From Isoetes taiwanensis (taxonomy: Eukaryota; Streptophyta; Lycopodiopsida; Isoetales; Isoetaceae), in assembly GCA_021234155.1 (NCBI GenBank), contig JAJEKV010000550.1, forward strand, positions 1-64,000: a DNA stretch of 64,000 nt, in the 5' to 3' direction. A program made the position numbers and the translations under genes. Positions 32,909 to 45,400 of this stretch are shown here, piece by piece. The notes under the pieces are model-generated. The model was not told the origin of the DNA. It made no database searches and worked only from the letters and a program-made list of their open reading frames with translations. Every line of letters begins with the position of its first letter. The first letter of the stretch is position 1.

Positions 32909-35449
32909 TTGCTTATCGTTATGGCCGCATCGCCTAAGTTCCCCACTCTTCAAGTCACAGTCCCCAGGGATCCGGCTCTTTTCGAATCCGTGATTTTTTC
33001 TACCCCCACTCTTCGAGATCCCTTGGAAGGTCCCAGTCGTGAAGTTGCAGAATGCACAGCATTATACGAGTTCTCTCGGCAGGAACTCCCGACCCCAAAT
33101 CCAACTCAACTCCGCCAATTTGTTGCTCATCTGGTGAAGACCAACGCAGGTTATCTCACAGAAGTCGATCACACTCGCATCCTCCTCACTCCGACCCTTT
33201 TGGCAGAGGTATTTCATTTGCCCATCCGCACTCCTTCTTTAACTTGGGCAGCTCTACAAGATCAGGATGTTGCACAGTATGGTCAAACTCCTAATGCGGC
33301 CACCACTCATAAGCTCACCAACATTGCCAAACCACATGAAGGCTTTGTCAAGTTCTTGTGGCGCAAGTTCTTTGGTTACTCCATCCAGAACACCCACATC
33401 AACAAGCCCTTCTTTCATACTGCTATCCTGGCCATTCACTCTCCACACCATCTTGATTGGCCTCAAATTTTGTTCTACAGGCTATGCTATGAACTTGATA
33501 GAATCCGTCATTCTCCTGCCTCTGGGTTAGAATCTGCTATGGGTGCTCACATGCAAGCCCTCATTGACCATTGTCTTCCTGTTCCCAGTCAAGGCTCCCC
33601 CACCAATCTGGACGCTGATTCTCAGTCCTCCACTCATCAACCCTCAAATGTCATTTCTGCTGTGAAAAATCTCCAAGAAGAAAATTCTCGTCCTCATCCA
33701 TCTTCTTCCCCTCCTCGTCAGCCACACCACGAACCTGTCATCAATGTTCCCTCATCACAGCCCACTGAAATCCAACACTCCCGTTCTCAACAAGTTTCTC
33801 AGAATACCTCTCCACCATCATTGCCTCTTCAACCCCTGTAACCCCCACTTTCACGCTGTGCCCTTTATCAATATCAGCAGGATGTCCACGAATGTGTACT
33901 CAAACTTCAAGATTCTCAAGAAAATTTCATGAATGGGATCCAACATTACATGGATTCCACAGATGCGCTTCACCGTGATCTCCAGGCTGCCACAGATAAG
34001 GTTTAGTCTCTTGAAGATAGTCTCCAAACTAAACACGCTGCCATGTTACAGGCCCGTGAGGCTCTCAAAGCAGAAGAATGGACTGCAATGCTTGCCGATC
34101 AACAGATTCAGTTGCAGACCACCATCCAGGATCTTTTGGCTCAGCTGAAGGATAAAGATAAGCTCCTCACTGATCTCCAGACACTGTATAATGATCTCTC
34201 CAAGGATTACAATAGTCAGTTACGTCAAGTTGAACTTCGTGATGAGCGCATTGTTTTTCTTGAAGGCCAAGTCTCCACACTTCAAACTCAGGTCACGCCT
34301 TTACAGGCTTAGGTTGTTGAAGCTCAGAAGCAGAAACTCATTGATGATACCGAAATTGTTAGTCTTCAACTTCAACTCTCCACTCAGGCTCCTTCGTCTT
34401 CACATGCCACGCACTCACATCGTAGGTTCCATGATCAGTCCCATCTCCTCCTGGACAAAGATAACAAAATCCGTGACCTGGAACATCAGCTCCACCAAGC
34501 TCTTCAGTCTGCTGAAGAGGCGCAGAGTCAACACGAAATCTATCTGCAGCTTGCTATGACAATCCCACGGGATTATTTCACTCCTTCAAGTTATCAAGAT
34601 TATGTTGTCTCACGACGACATCTTTTTCTTCTCAAGTGGTATTCTGCCAACGGCAAAATTCATGAGCCCCTCAACAGTGCCGACTTTCTCACTATCTGGC
34701 CTGATCTCTCCATTGAGGATAAAGGACTCTTATGTGCCCTCTTGGTCTATGGCCTCCTTACCTGTGATGATTCTGAATTTTTCATCTTCCGCCTGGTACA
34801 GCCCATGCCTTATGTCCTTCATGACTTCTACTATCTGGCTGATACCATGGACAAGTTCCATGATGGCCCTCACAGAGTGTTCAGTGGCAATGAACACGCT
34901 CAATGGTTGCCGTTACCAGGGAACAAATACCTTCAGGATCCGGCTCACGCCCAAACTTTCAAAGAGGAGTATATGCCAGAGCTTGCCACTCATCTTCCTC
35001 TCTGGAGTGCAGAGACACTGCAACAGGTCCGTAAGAATTTATCTGAAGAAGAGGGTATTCAATTTGCACATCTGGGTGGCTACAACGATCTGTGTGTGTA
35101 TCTGGACAGCCAGACTGTCCCCACGGAATGGGTTTCCCCACCCCTCCATAGTATGCTCCCTTCTTCAGATTGGGAACAATGGTGTCAAACATTGGATGCG
35201 GACCTCGTTCGCAAGTTCAAGGAGCAGGGACTCAGCCAGAAAATTATCCGTATGCATCTCTGGGAGCGCCACGACGACGACGCTATCTCACCTCTGATTG
35301 GCGTCTCCCCTAAAGAAGGCACCACCAGATTTCTTGGAAATCAGGCTTTGATCAAGGAGTTGGTAGCGAAATCTGTCAACCACCTATTTTGGGCCCAAGG
35401 CCATTGTACTATATATATGAGTAGAGTTAGAACTCAGTTTTCTAGATGA
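32909..35449 (+). pseudogene. Extra gypsy ORF downstream of integrase, 847 codons with three in-frame stops
   Basis: One frame runs from ATG 32909 to TGA 35447-35449, broken only by stops at 33839, 34004 and 34310. The N-terminal 200 residues (LTPTLLAEVFHLPI, HTAILAIHSPHHLDWPQILF) weakly resemble the putative plant transposon/plant mobile region found in Tat/Athila-type elements. A Pro/Ser/Gln-rich linker follows. A long coiled coil (about 33850-34550; LLAQLKDKDKLLTDLQTLYN) comes next. A globular C-terminal part of about 300 residues ends the ORF. It sits where Tat-type elements carry an extra ORF. Function unknown; an envelope role is not supported, as no membrane segment is evident. Confidence 0.7.
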
Positions 35450-35705
35450 GTTTAGGCCTTGTCTCAATTTTTCTCTCGTTGTTCGAGAGCTCATGTATAC
35501 TCATTCTTATCAAGGAAGCGTCATTGTCATCATTATCACCATTGTTCTTGGTTCTTTCTTTTCTGTTTCTCTCTTCTAGTTCTTTTGCAAATCCCGCGTG
35601 ACACTCAGCCAGGATTCTCCTGTTTGACCCAAAGGTCCTCACGGAGGGCTGTCTTGCAGGAGATCCCGAACCCAGACCCTAAACATCTGGACACGCTACG
35701 GTGAG

Positions 35706-36773
35706 TTGGTCATGTCTGACCAACCACTACATGTGATATTGAGCATGGCTTCAGTACAGTTGCTAGGATCATACCTTCAAGAGGTCATGGATATGCAAGC
35801 TCATGGATATTTCATGATGTATATTTGCATAGTTTATCACATTCTTATTACTGCCACAGTTTTACTTCGAAAACCCTTTGGGGTGGAGGTTTTTTTTAAC
35901 GGATAAGTAATATGCCTGTTAGGGCCCTTTATTGGGCCCCATAGGCAGTATGGTCTCAGTGGACGATAAAAAACATTCAATTCAATTCAATTCATTAGAC
36001 TAAGAAATAATGACTTAACCCCTTCCCTCCCTACACGTGGATTTGGCCTTCCTATTTTAAATGTATTGAACAAGTATGAAGAATTTTGCTTGGCTCTTTT
36101 TGAACTCAGGAGTTTTGCGTGCCAAGATTAACATTAGCTAATTTGCAATCTTTCTGCTCAAATACTTTTAATGTTTGAAGTGTTTGAGCAGAAAGATTGC
36201 CAAAAGTTGTACTAGAAGAACTTGAAAGGTCCTATTCAGTATGATGTATTCTTATTTTCTATGGCCTTGGCAATTGGTTTTATCTTTTGGTAATTTACAA
36301 AATGATTAGGGTGATGTCTGTATATGGTCCAACATAGAGTAGAAACTCATTGTGGATATTTTGCATGATGCCTCTGTGCCTATCAAGCATGGGGGAGTGG
36401 TCCATAGTGAAAGTGCTATAGGGTTAAGGTAAAGTTATTTAAAATAGTATCCTTCAATGTCGCAAATGGATTTGGATGGCAAAGGAACATGGCTGTTGGG
36501 TGGTCCACTCTATTCGCCTCTCATGTGCATACTTTGTAGATAAGCTGATAAGTCTTGAGACTTGACCATAGCCTGCCGGGGGCATAGTCAAAGTCACATT
36601 CAATGTAAGATTATTGGGCACAGGACCCAATAAGCAATGTTGGTGTAGTTTGCGTCATTAGTCCAATCAAATGCTTGGACGCTATCAATGTGGCATGACG
36701 TAAAACTCGTTTTTTCCTCTTGTTGTATATTACTAAACCTATAATAACAACATCCATGCACATCCCTAGGCCA

Positions 36774-36811
<38 letters not shown>

Positions 36812-36927
36812 TTCCGTACACATTTCATACAACATTCACACATACTTCATGCAACATTTATATTTGTGTCGTAGAGATTATGTAGCTTAATAATAATAAT
36901 AATATATTAATACAAGTTACGCACCAT
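35706..36927. other. Non-coding DNA after the gypsy remnant
   Basis: Contains an ATTCA microsatellite near 35980 and a T run of about 30 bp at 36777-36809. No gene is recognised. Confidence 0.5.
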
Positions 36928-37430
36928 TGGGGCAGGTGCAAAAGGGGACAGGTGAATAACGAGGTTTCTTATGTTAAAGTTATGCCAATTCCTATGATGC
37001 AAGTTTGGACAACGCTTCCAGAATCACGCTAGTTCTACAGTGCAAGTTCGGGCAACGCTTCTACAGTATTTTTGGCATACTAGTTGCTTTTGAAAAATTG
37101 TTGCCTAGGTTTATAAATTTGTTGTTATGGGGCAGATGCAAAGGGGGTCTTATTTTACGCCTTACGGTTAAGGGCACGCCTTAAAGGGGGTAGGTGAATA
37201 TCTAGGTTTCTTATGTTAAAGTTATACCAATTCCTATGGTGCAAGTTCGGACAATGCTTCCAGAATTATGCTAGTTCTACAGTGCAAGTTCGGGCAACGC
37301 TTCTACAGTGTTTTTGGCAAGCTAGTTGCTTTTGAAAAATTGTTAATTTTTAATCTTTCTCTTTCTTGGAGTTGATTGCTAGTTGCCTAGATATATAAAT
37401 TAGTTGTCTGATGGGGCCGGCGCAAAAGGG
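36928..37430. repeat. 242-bp tandem repeat, two units
   Basis: AGGTTTCTTATGTTAAAGTT occurs at 36962 and 37204, followed in both by paired GTGCAAGTTCGGGCAACGCT blocks and CTAGTTGCTTTTGAAAAATT. Both units end with GATGGGGC-like and AAAAGGGGG sequence. Confidence 0.9.
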
Positions 37431-38057
37431 GGGCTTATTTTGATGTGCCGCTGGGGTTGGAGTTGGGCAATGATTTTATCTGAATTTTAAAGTGAACTAT
37501 GCAAATGAACCATTTATGGTCCATCAAGAGACAACTCTAGTGTTAAAATTGCAATTGAAATGATCACCATAAACTAGTTCATTTCGGAATCGAAGAATGA
37601 TAGCAAGAACTGATTCAATTTCCCGCCATCTAGGAATCCTGCCATCTGGTAGAATCATCTAGGTCTTCTCGTGCTCAAGAGATCAATCCATGTCATTGAT
37701 CCCTTCCTCCTTGGAGGAGGATTTATGGAATAACTACCTCAGAATTTGCTATACCAAATGTGAATGAGGAATAAACACTCACAACACTTTAAGCACATGT
37801 CTGAATGGTGCTTTTGGGGTACCGCTATCAAATTTACACCCTTATTCCCAAATTGAGTGCCTGCCCAATTTGAGGGCAGTTCTCTTTTTAGGTGGGTGAT
37901 AATGTAGCTTATAGGGGGGCTTGCCACCTATTCCCAATTAGGCGGTCTACATTCTTAGACGACCGAAATACTAGTGTTTCAGGGTCTTGCTGATTTCTAG
38001 CAGCCTAGATTCGTTTCTTGGGCCTGTCTAGTAGTCCATGGATTCTTCTCCATCTCG

Positions 38058-38834
38058 GCACACTGAAAGGGCGTAGAGCCTATAAGGTGGAGCAAAATTA
38101 TAGCATCACCATAAAGAAAGCAGGTTCAGGTTTATATTTCTTCCAGGAAATCTAATCTAAAGATGGGTCTTCTGATCACAAAGCTTTTTCCCCGTCCTTC
38201 TGCTCTTTCTTGCTAGCAGAAAGATTTAGGATGCTTTCTTGGAAGAAAGCAGAGTAAGTTCATTGATCATTATTCTATGGATTCGAAACAAGATGACAAA
38301 TTATTTGAGATTGCCGAGCTAGGGACTTGATTGTGACTAGGACGAGGCTTCCATATCAAGACCAGATATTATGAACCAGGCTTTGGAGGAGAGCTTTGGC
38401 GGCTGGGCTGTGTGTCTAGCTTATTTCAGGTGGGCTGACTGGCACATCCCAACAATGCAGCATCTCTTTTAATTTCTCATTTGGTATCCAATCTGTATAA
38501 CTGATTAAAGATTGAAGCACATGTGCCTTCTCTGAGCAGTGCGGGAGACTGCTCAGATTACTCTTTGTCTTTTTTCTCTTCATCTCTACTTTTGCAGAAG
38601 GTTGTTTTAGAGCATTCAAGATTTATCTGCAGTTTCTGGAAAATGAGTATTTTGCTCCTGTAGTACTCTGTTGTTAAACGGAAGAAGAGGTTGAGAGAAG
38701 ACTTATATATACTGTAGCTGCAGATATGAATTCAGATCCATATGGGATCATTTGTGCTTAAATTATATCTGATCCATAAGGGATCTTTGTATTGTAATTT
38801 TTCCTATCTGATCAATACAAAAACTTCTTACTTT

Positions 38835-38868
<34 letters not shown>
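38058..38868 (+). mobile_element. Poly(A)-tailed retroelement end, copy 1
   Basis: It is homologous over about 800 bp to 60747-61568 and ends in A33 (38836-38868). Shared blocks include GAAAGGGCG, GATTGCCGAGCTAGGGA-like sequence, GGCGGCTGGGCTGTGTGTCT and TTTTTCCTATCTGATCAATA. A hairpin CTGAGCAG-CTGCTCAG lies at 38532-38556. No coding region is recognised. It fits a 5'-truncated LINE 3' end or a long SINE-like element. Confidence 0.8.
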
Positions 38869-38874
<6 letters not shown>

Positions 38875-40380
38875 AACCTGTAAAAACAGACTTATTACCT
38901 TTCCAAGACCTTTTTCAAAGACCTTTTTGAGGTACAATTTGCAGTCCTAAGATTAAAACAGGTGTATTCTAATCATAGGCCATAACATGGTTACAATTTG
39001 ACAAATAATCCAAATAGTACGACAATAGATACAAAGGAAACTTACTCCAAAGAGGTAATAGATACAAGAAAAATTGATACAAAAAGGACAAAACAAAGGT
39101 CCAAATTCCATATAAAGTGGTACAAAAATACTTCAGCAAAGATCTTCCATGTCCAAATCATGTAAGCTTATCCAGAATGTACATAAACATAAACAGGAGC
39201 AAGAAATCCCGTTACCTGCAGTGAAACCAGAGGACAGTTAGCCTAAGAAGGGTAAACGCCTAAGTCACTAGCAGGTAAGCTACGGATTTCTTGGGTTTAT
39301 CACCCTTCACCTAGAATGTTTATCATAAACCAAAGTAGCAAAATGAGATTTATTCCATATGGACACTGCATTACTTAAGAGCCTGCTGGAATAAAACATA
39401 AAGTCAGCATAATACTCATATTTCCCAGAAAATCTTAAAGTAGGCCCAGCATGAAATTCGGGTTCTTATCTACTCAATAGACAAAGAGGAAAAATATTAA
39501 GAACCATGACTCCTCATATTCACAACATAAACCTGTAAATGTATCCAAACCAGTAAAACCAAAACTTCATTTACTTCATAGACAATTAGATAAAAACCAG
39601 GAACAGTGCCATCTAAAGAATTATGCATAGAAAAATAAACCTGCCGTATGACAAAGGGACATCATATGCCATGCTTTTAAATGATAAAATATGAAGATCA
39701 GGAATCCAACACCAGCATTAAAGACTTACAAGCACCAAGTACGGCAAACAAAGGCTATACAACTTTTCATTTAAGCAGTAGGATAAAATGCCAATGCTTC
39801 AAGGAATCTAGACAAAGTACCAACTAAACTTCCCCCAGGTCATTATACTTTAAATTAAATATATTCTATGGCCCTCAAATCGCCAAAAACCTGCTGACAG
39901 GAAGCTGGATGCAGGATCAACTTAAAAGAAGCACCCCCCTCCATATCTACTCATAAATGCGGTCATCAACATAAATAAATAAGGTACTAGATTTGGTTAC
40001 TGTAGTTCAGTACCATGCAAGACAATAATTATTATTTAAGGCCAACAAATTAAGGACAATCCAAACCCAACTTAAATAACAAGCTGGAATATCAGAAATG
40101 ACCAAGGCAGGGAAAAATACAGTAGACAAGTCTTAAGGGTTACCATATTAATCATCTTGGTAACAATATGATGTATAACACGATCCCGAGAACATTAAGC
40201 CCTAGATTAATCAAGAAGATGACAAATGACTAATAAATGTATAGAGCTACCAGATCTAAAAAGAGAATTAAAATCAATCTATCAAGATTCATAATGCAAC
40301 CCTGAATTAATGCAATCAATTGTAAATAAAATCAGGAGGTGCACGCAGGATTCTCATAGAAGAAAACATAAGATTCCAAC
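38869..40380. other. Probable intronic or intergenic DNA downstream of the 40.4-kb exon
   Basis: AT-rich sequence without open frames of note. On the minus strand a possible exon with donor GCAG|GTAACG lies near 39216-39300, but it contains a stop. No confident exon can be assigned. Confidence 0.4.
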
Positions 40381-40738
40381 CTGATTAGTAGATGCAGGAT
40401 AATCCGAATTTGAGAAGCCAGCGGGTGGAAATTTGTGCGTGGGAAGAGCTTTGCTAGTTCCTTCCCCAGCTTTAGAATTATCAACTGTAAAGACTTTGTC
40501 AACTCCCTTTTGTGCTGTGCTAGCTACATCACTCCCTTGCTGCAAATTCTCAGGGGCTTTAACAATAGAGACAACCTCCTTATCAGGAGCATCAGGCACC
40601 TTTGCAATTACATTAGTCGCCACTACTTTTTGTGGAATGAGAATGGCCTCATCTTTTTATGACATTAGCCTCCTTGGCAGTCTGCTCCTCAATTCTTCTT
40701 CTGGTAGCCATGTTTAGATCTCCTTTTTTACGGGCCAT
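40381..40738 (-). CDS. First coding exon of an unidentified gene
   Basis: The minus-strand ATG at 40738 follows an AAACCCTGCTAGGGTT-like 5' leader. The product begins MARKKGDLNMATRRRIEEQ (basic, helical) and continues, after a one-base shift in an A5 run near 40658, through a Lys/Asp/Val-rich disordered stretch to HKFPPAGFSNSDYPASTNQ. A consensus donor (CAG|GTTGG) ends it at 40381. I do not recognise the family. Upstream sequence to about 40900 reads as leader. Confidence 0.45.
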
Positions 40739-41718
40739 GCCCAACCCTAGCAGGGTTTGGACAACATAAAGCAAATGACGAACCAACAGGGCGGATGAAT
40801 ACACATTCCTTCTGCTATATAAAGACATCTTACAGGGCCATTTCCTAAATGAACTTGTTACCGTCTGTTCTACACTGAATAAGCACGATTGCATACCTGG
40901 AGGCCAGCACCAGATCCAACAGTGCTATCTGTAACTGTTTTTTTCGGCATCCGTAAGGATTTTCTCCATCGATATATCCGCAACCCTAAGTTGTAAAATT
41001 AATTTCGTATTTTCCAGTTACAAAATACAGAACCATGAATATTTTTATTTTTTACAAGATAACCCAAGTCGATCATCCCATATTAGTAAATGTTAAGAGC
41101 AAAGTTATAAGGCAAAGACAAACTAGATATTGTGTCCAAATTTTTTGCCATAACCTACACGATAAAGCATCCAGGGCTTAAAAATGATAAACTATCTTAA
41201 ATGGTAGCAGTTTATGTAGACCAGATATATTTAGTGAACAAACACCCAGTTTTTAAGGGGAAGATAACCAAGAATAACCCATATTTAGCTTTATAACCAA
41301 AATCAACTTAACCCATGGCAAGTGATAAATGATACCACCATATTAATATCTACTGGTTGTCGCTTGCTAATTCCCTAGGAAGTTGACCATACCTCCATAG
41401 TCATTATAATAAAAAAAAAAAAAAAAAAAACTCTTCTACATATGAGAAGTATGTGTCGTTAAATGATGCTTTCTGATGCTACTTTGTGCATAGTTGTTGA
41501 ACCTTTACCGAAATTATTGTATGATGGGCAGGGGTCTTCTTTGAGGTTCAAGTCAATGCCATTTGAAAGGAATTCCAAATGGCATGGTTAGTATTGGTTT
41601 CCAAGTGATTCTTTTCCCTAAAGTACCTCTTCTATGGCCAACTGCAGATGCAGATGCTCTTGGAGAGGCCAAGAGATCCTTTGCCCTCTGAAGATAGGAG
41701 GATGCCTGCAATGCATGC

Positions 41719-42410
41719 GTGAATGATACATCAACAACTTCAAAGAGAAGGCATGTGGAAGAAAATACTTGTGCAATGCCTATACTAGACAATAGTGCTA
41801 AAACTCCAGATGGTGACAATAGGGATGTTGTACCAGCAGGAGGCGAGGGAGATGGGACTCCACTGACCAGATATACCCTGATCGACTTAGTCTATAGAAT
41901 TTTGCGTTTACGCAATGCAATTCCTGCGGCAGTAATCTCTTTCATTGATCCAGAAGATGCCTTATGCAAGCAATACTTGGAAGTTTATAGGCGTGACAAT
42001 CATGGAGAGCTTTCTGCTCTATATTGATGTCAACTTGCATTGCATGGGTTGCTTCTATCATTCTAAGCTTGGCATGCTTGTGAGATGGAACAATGAATAT
42101 GTTGTGGTGAATGATGTCAAAGTCACCGAAAGCTTGAGCCAAAGAAGCGGGGAGCTCGACGAACCGTTATCTAGCATTGACAAAATCCGCAGGTAGAAAG
42201 CCATCCAAATTATGAGAAGCACAAATATAAAATGCACATCCTTCAGCTTAGAAGGCTACTCAGGGTCCCCAAGATGGGTCGGTTCACAACCAATGAGGTT
42301 ATACTAAAGTTACAAAAGACATTGTGTTGTAGATCGAGATGTTGTGGGAAGTTTTCATTAAATGCAATGATCAACAGAGACATTCCTTTGGCGAGACGCC
42401 AAACCTGAAA
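41719..42410 (+). pseudogene. Degenerate unknown coding region
   Basis: Consecutive protein-like segments appear in shifting frames: SKRRHVEENTCAMPILDNSA and LVYRILRLRNAIPAAVISF (41719-42027), then NEYVVVNDVKVTESLSQRSG with a donor near 42195, then YEKHKYKMHILQLRRLLRVP to 42410. The segments are collinear and suggest a decayed gene. No family is recognised. Confidence 0.35.
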
Positions 42411-45400
42411 GTCGATCAATTTGATGGCACATGTTATTAAATATCCAATTTTGGGATGCATACCAAGAATATTCTGTTTAGAACGTGTCAATTTTCTAGT
42501 GGTTAAAATGAAGCAGGCCCCGTGGTTTTGCAGGTCGAAGGGAGCTTGCCAGAAAAAAATATATACTTTAGATATTAAAACACTTATTCTGAGACATGTA
42601 CATAATAGTTGCACCTATTTTGCGTTTGCTAAGATGCACCGTCAATTTCTACAATGAAGAGGCGTTCATTGTGTTCACAAATACCTAATCCCATTTGATG
42701 GGAAAACAAAATACTTAAACCAGTATCCAATAGTTTTTAACGACCTGTCCAAAACATTGCTAGCGCTTGTGATCCAGCCACAGGTTACATAAAGATCGGT
42801 AGTCAGGAATCTGTTTATCCATCTCTCCCATAAATATAGAGGCCTGACAAACGATTGACACGAACAGAGTCAGATACGTGACACACAAAAAACGTATGGA
42901 ATAATTTGTTCGAAATGAACAATGACAATAAATACATACTCCAAAATCACCTTACGAAATTCAAGGAATTCTTACAAACTGATGCGTTCTTCCTTGCTGC
43001 TTGCTAGAAACTCCCAAATGCATTGAATAATGATGTTTTCTAAAATCGAGCAGCTGATAGAATCAAGGAGATTCCTGTTCCATTATCTGCTATAATCACT
43101 AAGACTTCAAAACCTAAAAATGCCACAAACAAATGATTAACCTTGCTACAAAATCCTTTTGTGTAAAACTTGACAAAAAAGGCTTGCAAAAGGGTTTATA
43201 CCTAATATATGTTCTGCACAAACGTATCTTGCGCAATGCCGAAAGTTCCACTTGCTAGGGAAAAAAGAGTAGTTTTTGGGTGATGCTAGAAAAACGCAAT
43301 CAACATCAACAAACAATAGTCTGATCTTAATGCCGCTGCCTCTGGAGGACTCTCCATTCTCTAAAAGAAAACGGAGAAGAATGTTGAGAGCAAGAAAACT
43401 TGAAACCCTGCTTATCGAAACATGAAACCCTGCTTATCGAGATGCTCGAGCAGAACATCAGTAGACTTATCTGCATTCCGTAGACTTAGTATTGCCGTCA
43501 ATGATTGCATTCCATGTACGCTAATCTCCCTTTAGGGTTTCAATAAAGACATCTGCCTCTAACAAATTTTCAGAAGAGGCAAATAGACGAACATGGAGCC
43601 CACTTTGAATTATCAGAAACTGCACATGCAGCACATGCACGTACAGGTGTAAGTTGATTCAACTCTGGTAGGTAATGTCCTGCACTTCTTCCTCCACTTT
43701 ACTAAAGAAAAGGGCCAGACTGCTCAAATTAACTGAAACCTATGCAGATGTTCTCTGAAATTATATATCAGATAATGAAACCTTATTAGCAGCCTAACAA
43801 CACAGCGTTTAAAATTCAAAAGAATGCCAAGGAAAATAAGAAGGGAAATTGCAAGGAAGCATGTATGTATTACCTGACCAGACTCTGAAAGATAGATAGG
43901 GTGTTACTTGATTGTGCTCAAGAGATATAGCAAATACAGTGCTTATGTCTGGAAAATCAACTACCATAAGAATGAGAAAGCTTATAAAATACTTGGTTAT
44001 GCAGGACATTTTCACTCTCATTGATATCTCCATCATTATTGCCTATGAGCAGAGCTGTGCTGATGCTTAAAAAGGTGAACCATATGCCAGCTTGATGCAT
44101 GTTAAAGAGGGTACAGAATTATATCTATTAGATCCCTACGTACCAACAAAATCAGTTCAGAAACCATTCAGAAACAATCATGGAACCTGCGTCATCCTTC
44201 TCATAACACATACACTGATTGATTTCACATTTTGTACTAGAGTCAAAAGTATCTATTCAACTTCTATGATTATGTACCAGTATGTATTGCATATAAAGAC
44301 CAAATGGCTATTGACTTAACAGAATAGTCATAAGACATGTTAGTATAAACTATCAAATTTGTGGATCTCCAAGGCTCCTCCCTGGAGTCTGAAAGTCCAG
44401 CAATCCAAAATAATTTGCAGGGCAACATATACTTAGCTGAAAGATCGCTATATACACAACAGAGCTGCCAGAACGACGCCATACATAATTGTCGCGGGGA
44501 AAGAAAAGAGGAGAGGCGGATAACGGGTGCCGTGATACGATTTATTATTAGACAATAAAGTAATTTCGCCCTAATTTGGCGGATCTAATTTTCCTAGTTT
44601 TGGCGGCCTAATTTGGCGCAACGAAGATAGATAGATAGTAGTTGGCGGACCAACTAGCATGGTCCGAGGTTATGGAGAAAACTAAATAGATGGTTTTGGT
44701 TTGTGGCATCTATTTGGTTTTCTCCATGGCCTAGGGCCATCTTAGTATCACACCAGCCTTCGGATTTACCAGGTCCTTTTCTATTCCTTCATTTTTCTAC
44801 CTTCATATTTTTGCATGCAACTCCATCTCATTTTTCGCTCTTTCAATTTCTATGTAGATTTCAATCTCTTTGTTATGAGTTCTTATATCCTAAGAAGATC
44901 TTGAAGAATCTTACATCTACTTTTGGTGTATGCTCTAACTAGGTTTTAAGCATGTCAATGATGAAACTTACATTGTATGTCTTTGTTCCCTTATTATTGT
45001 CTCTGTTATTGTGTTAGACTTAAAATGGCTTGTCCTTACCCTCTCTCCTAGTATCTAGTCCTAGACCTCAGTATGGAGCATAGCTTGAGCTACTATAGCA
45101 CAACTAAAGTATCATGGCAGACATGCTCATAAAACATTAGAAAGTTAAGGAGTAAATTTCTTTTAGCATATAGAAATAGAGAGATATGTAATATGTAGTA
45201 GGAAATATGCTAATGCTTTTCGCTTCCAAAATGTTTTGTGAAAGAAGAAGACTTTGAGGAGTTTTAGGTAGACAGTATTGATGTTTATATTGTATCTCTA
45301 GAGTTTGAGGAGTTTTAGATAGCATTTTGATCCTAGATATAGACTTTGAAAAGCCTTGGATAGATATATGGTCTCTATGTTTGGTTACAATCATATTAAA

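Larger units (their letters stand above)
26236..35705 (+). mobile_element. Ty3/gypsy-type LTR retrotransposon remnant with an extra 3' ORF
   Basis: Domain order is gag, zinc knuckles, protease, (deleted reverse transcriptase), RNase H, integrase, then a long extra ORF. Integrase after RNase H defines Ty3/gypsy. The GPY/F motif (FRWLGPYQI) is present and no chromodomain follows, which fits the Tat/Athila-like side of the superfamily. No 5' LTR is found: gag-like sequence emerges from the polypyrimidine tract. Sequence after 35450 with TATATATATGAG near 35410 may be part of a 3' LTR but has no partner. The borders are therefore approximate. Confidence 0.8.

Noticed and set aside
32909-35449. 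Envelope gene of an endogenous retrovirus
   Set aside because: No signal peptide, membrane segment or cysteine pattern is visible; a coiled coil alone is not evidence.
36600-36835. Lys-run ORFs on the minus strand
   Set aside because: They result from the T run at 36777-36809.
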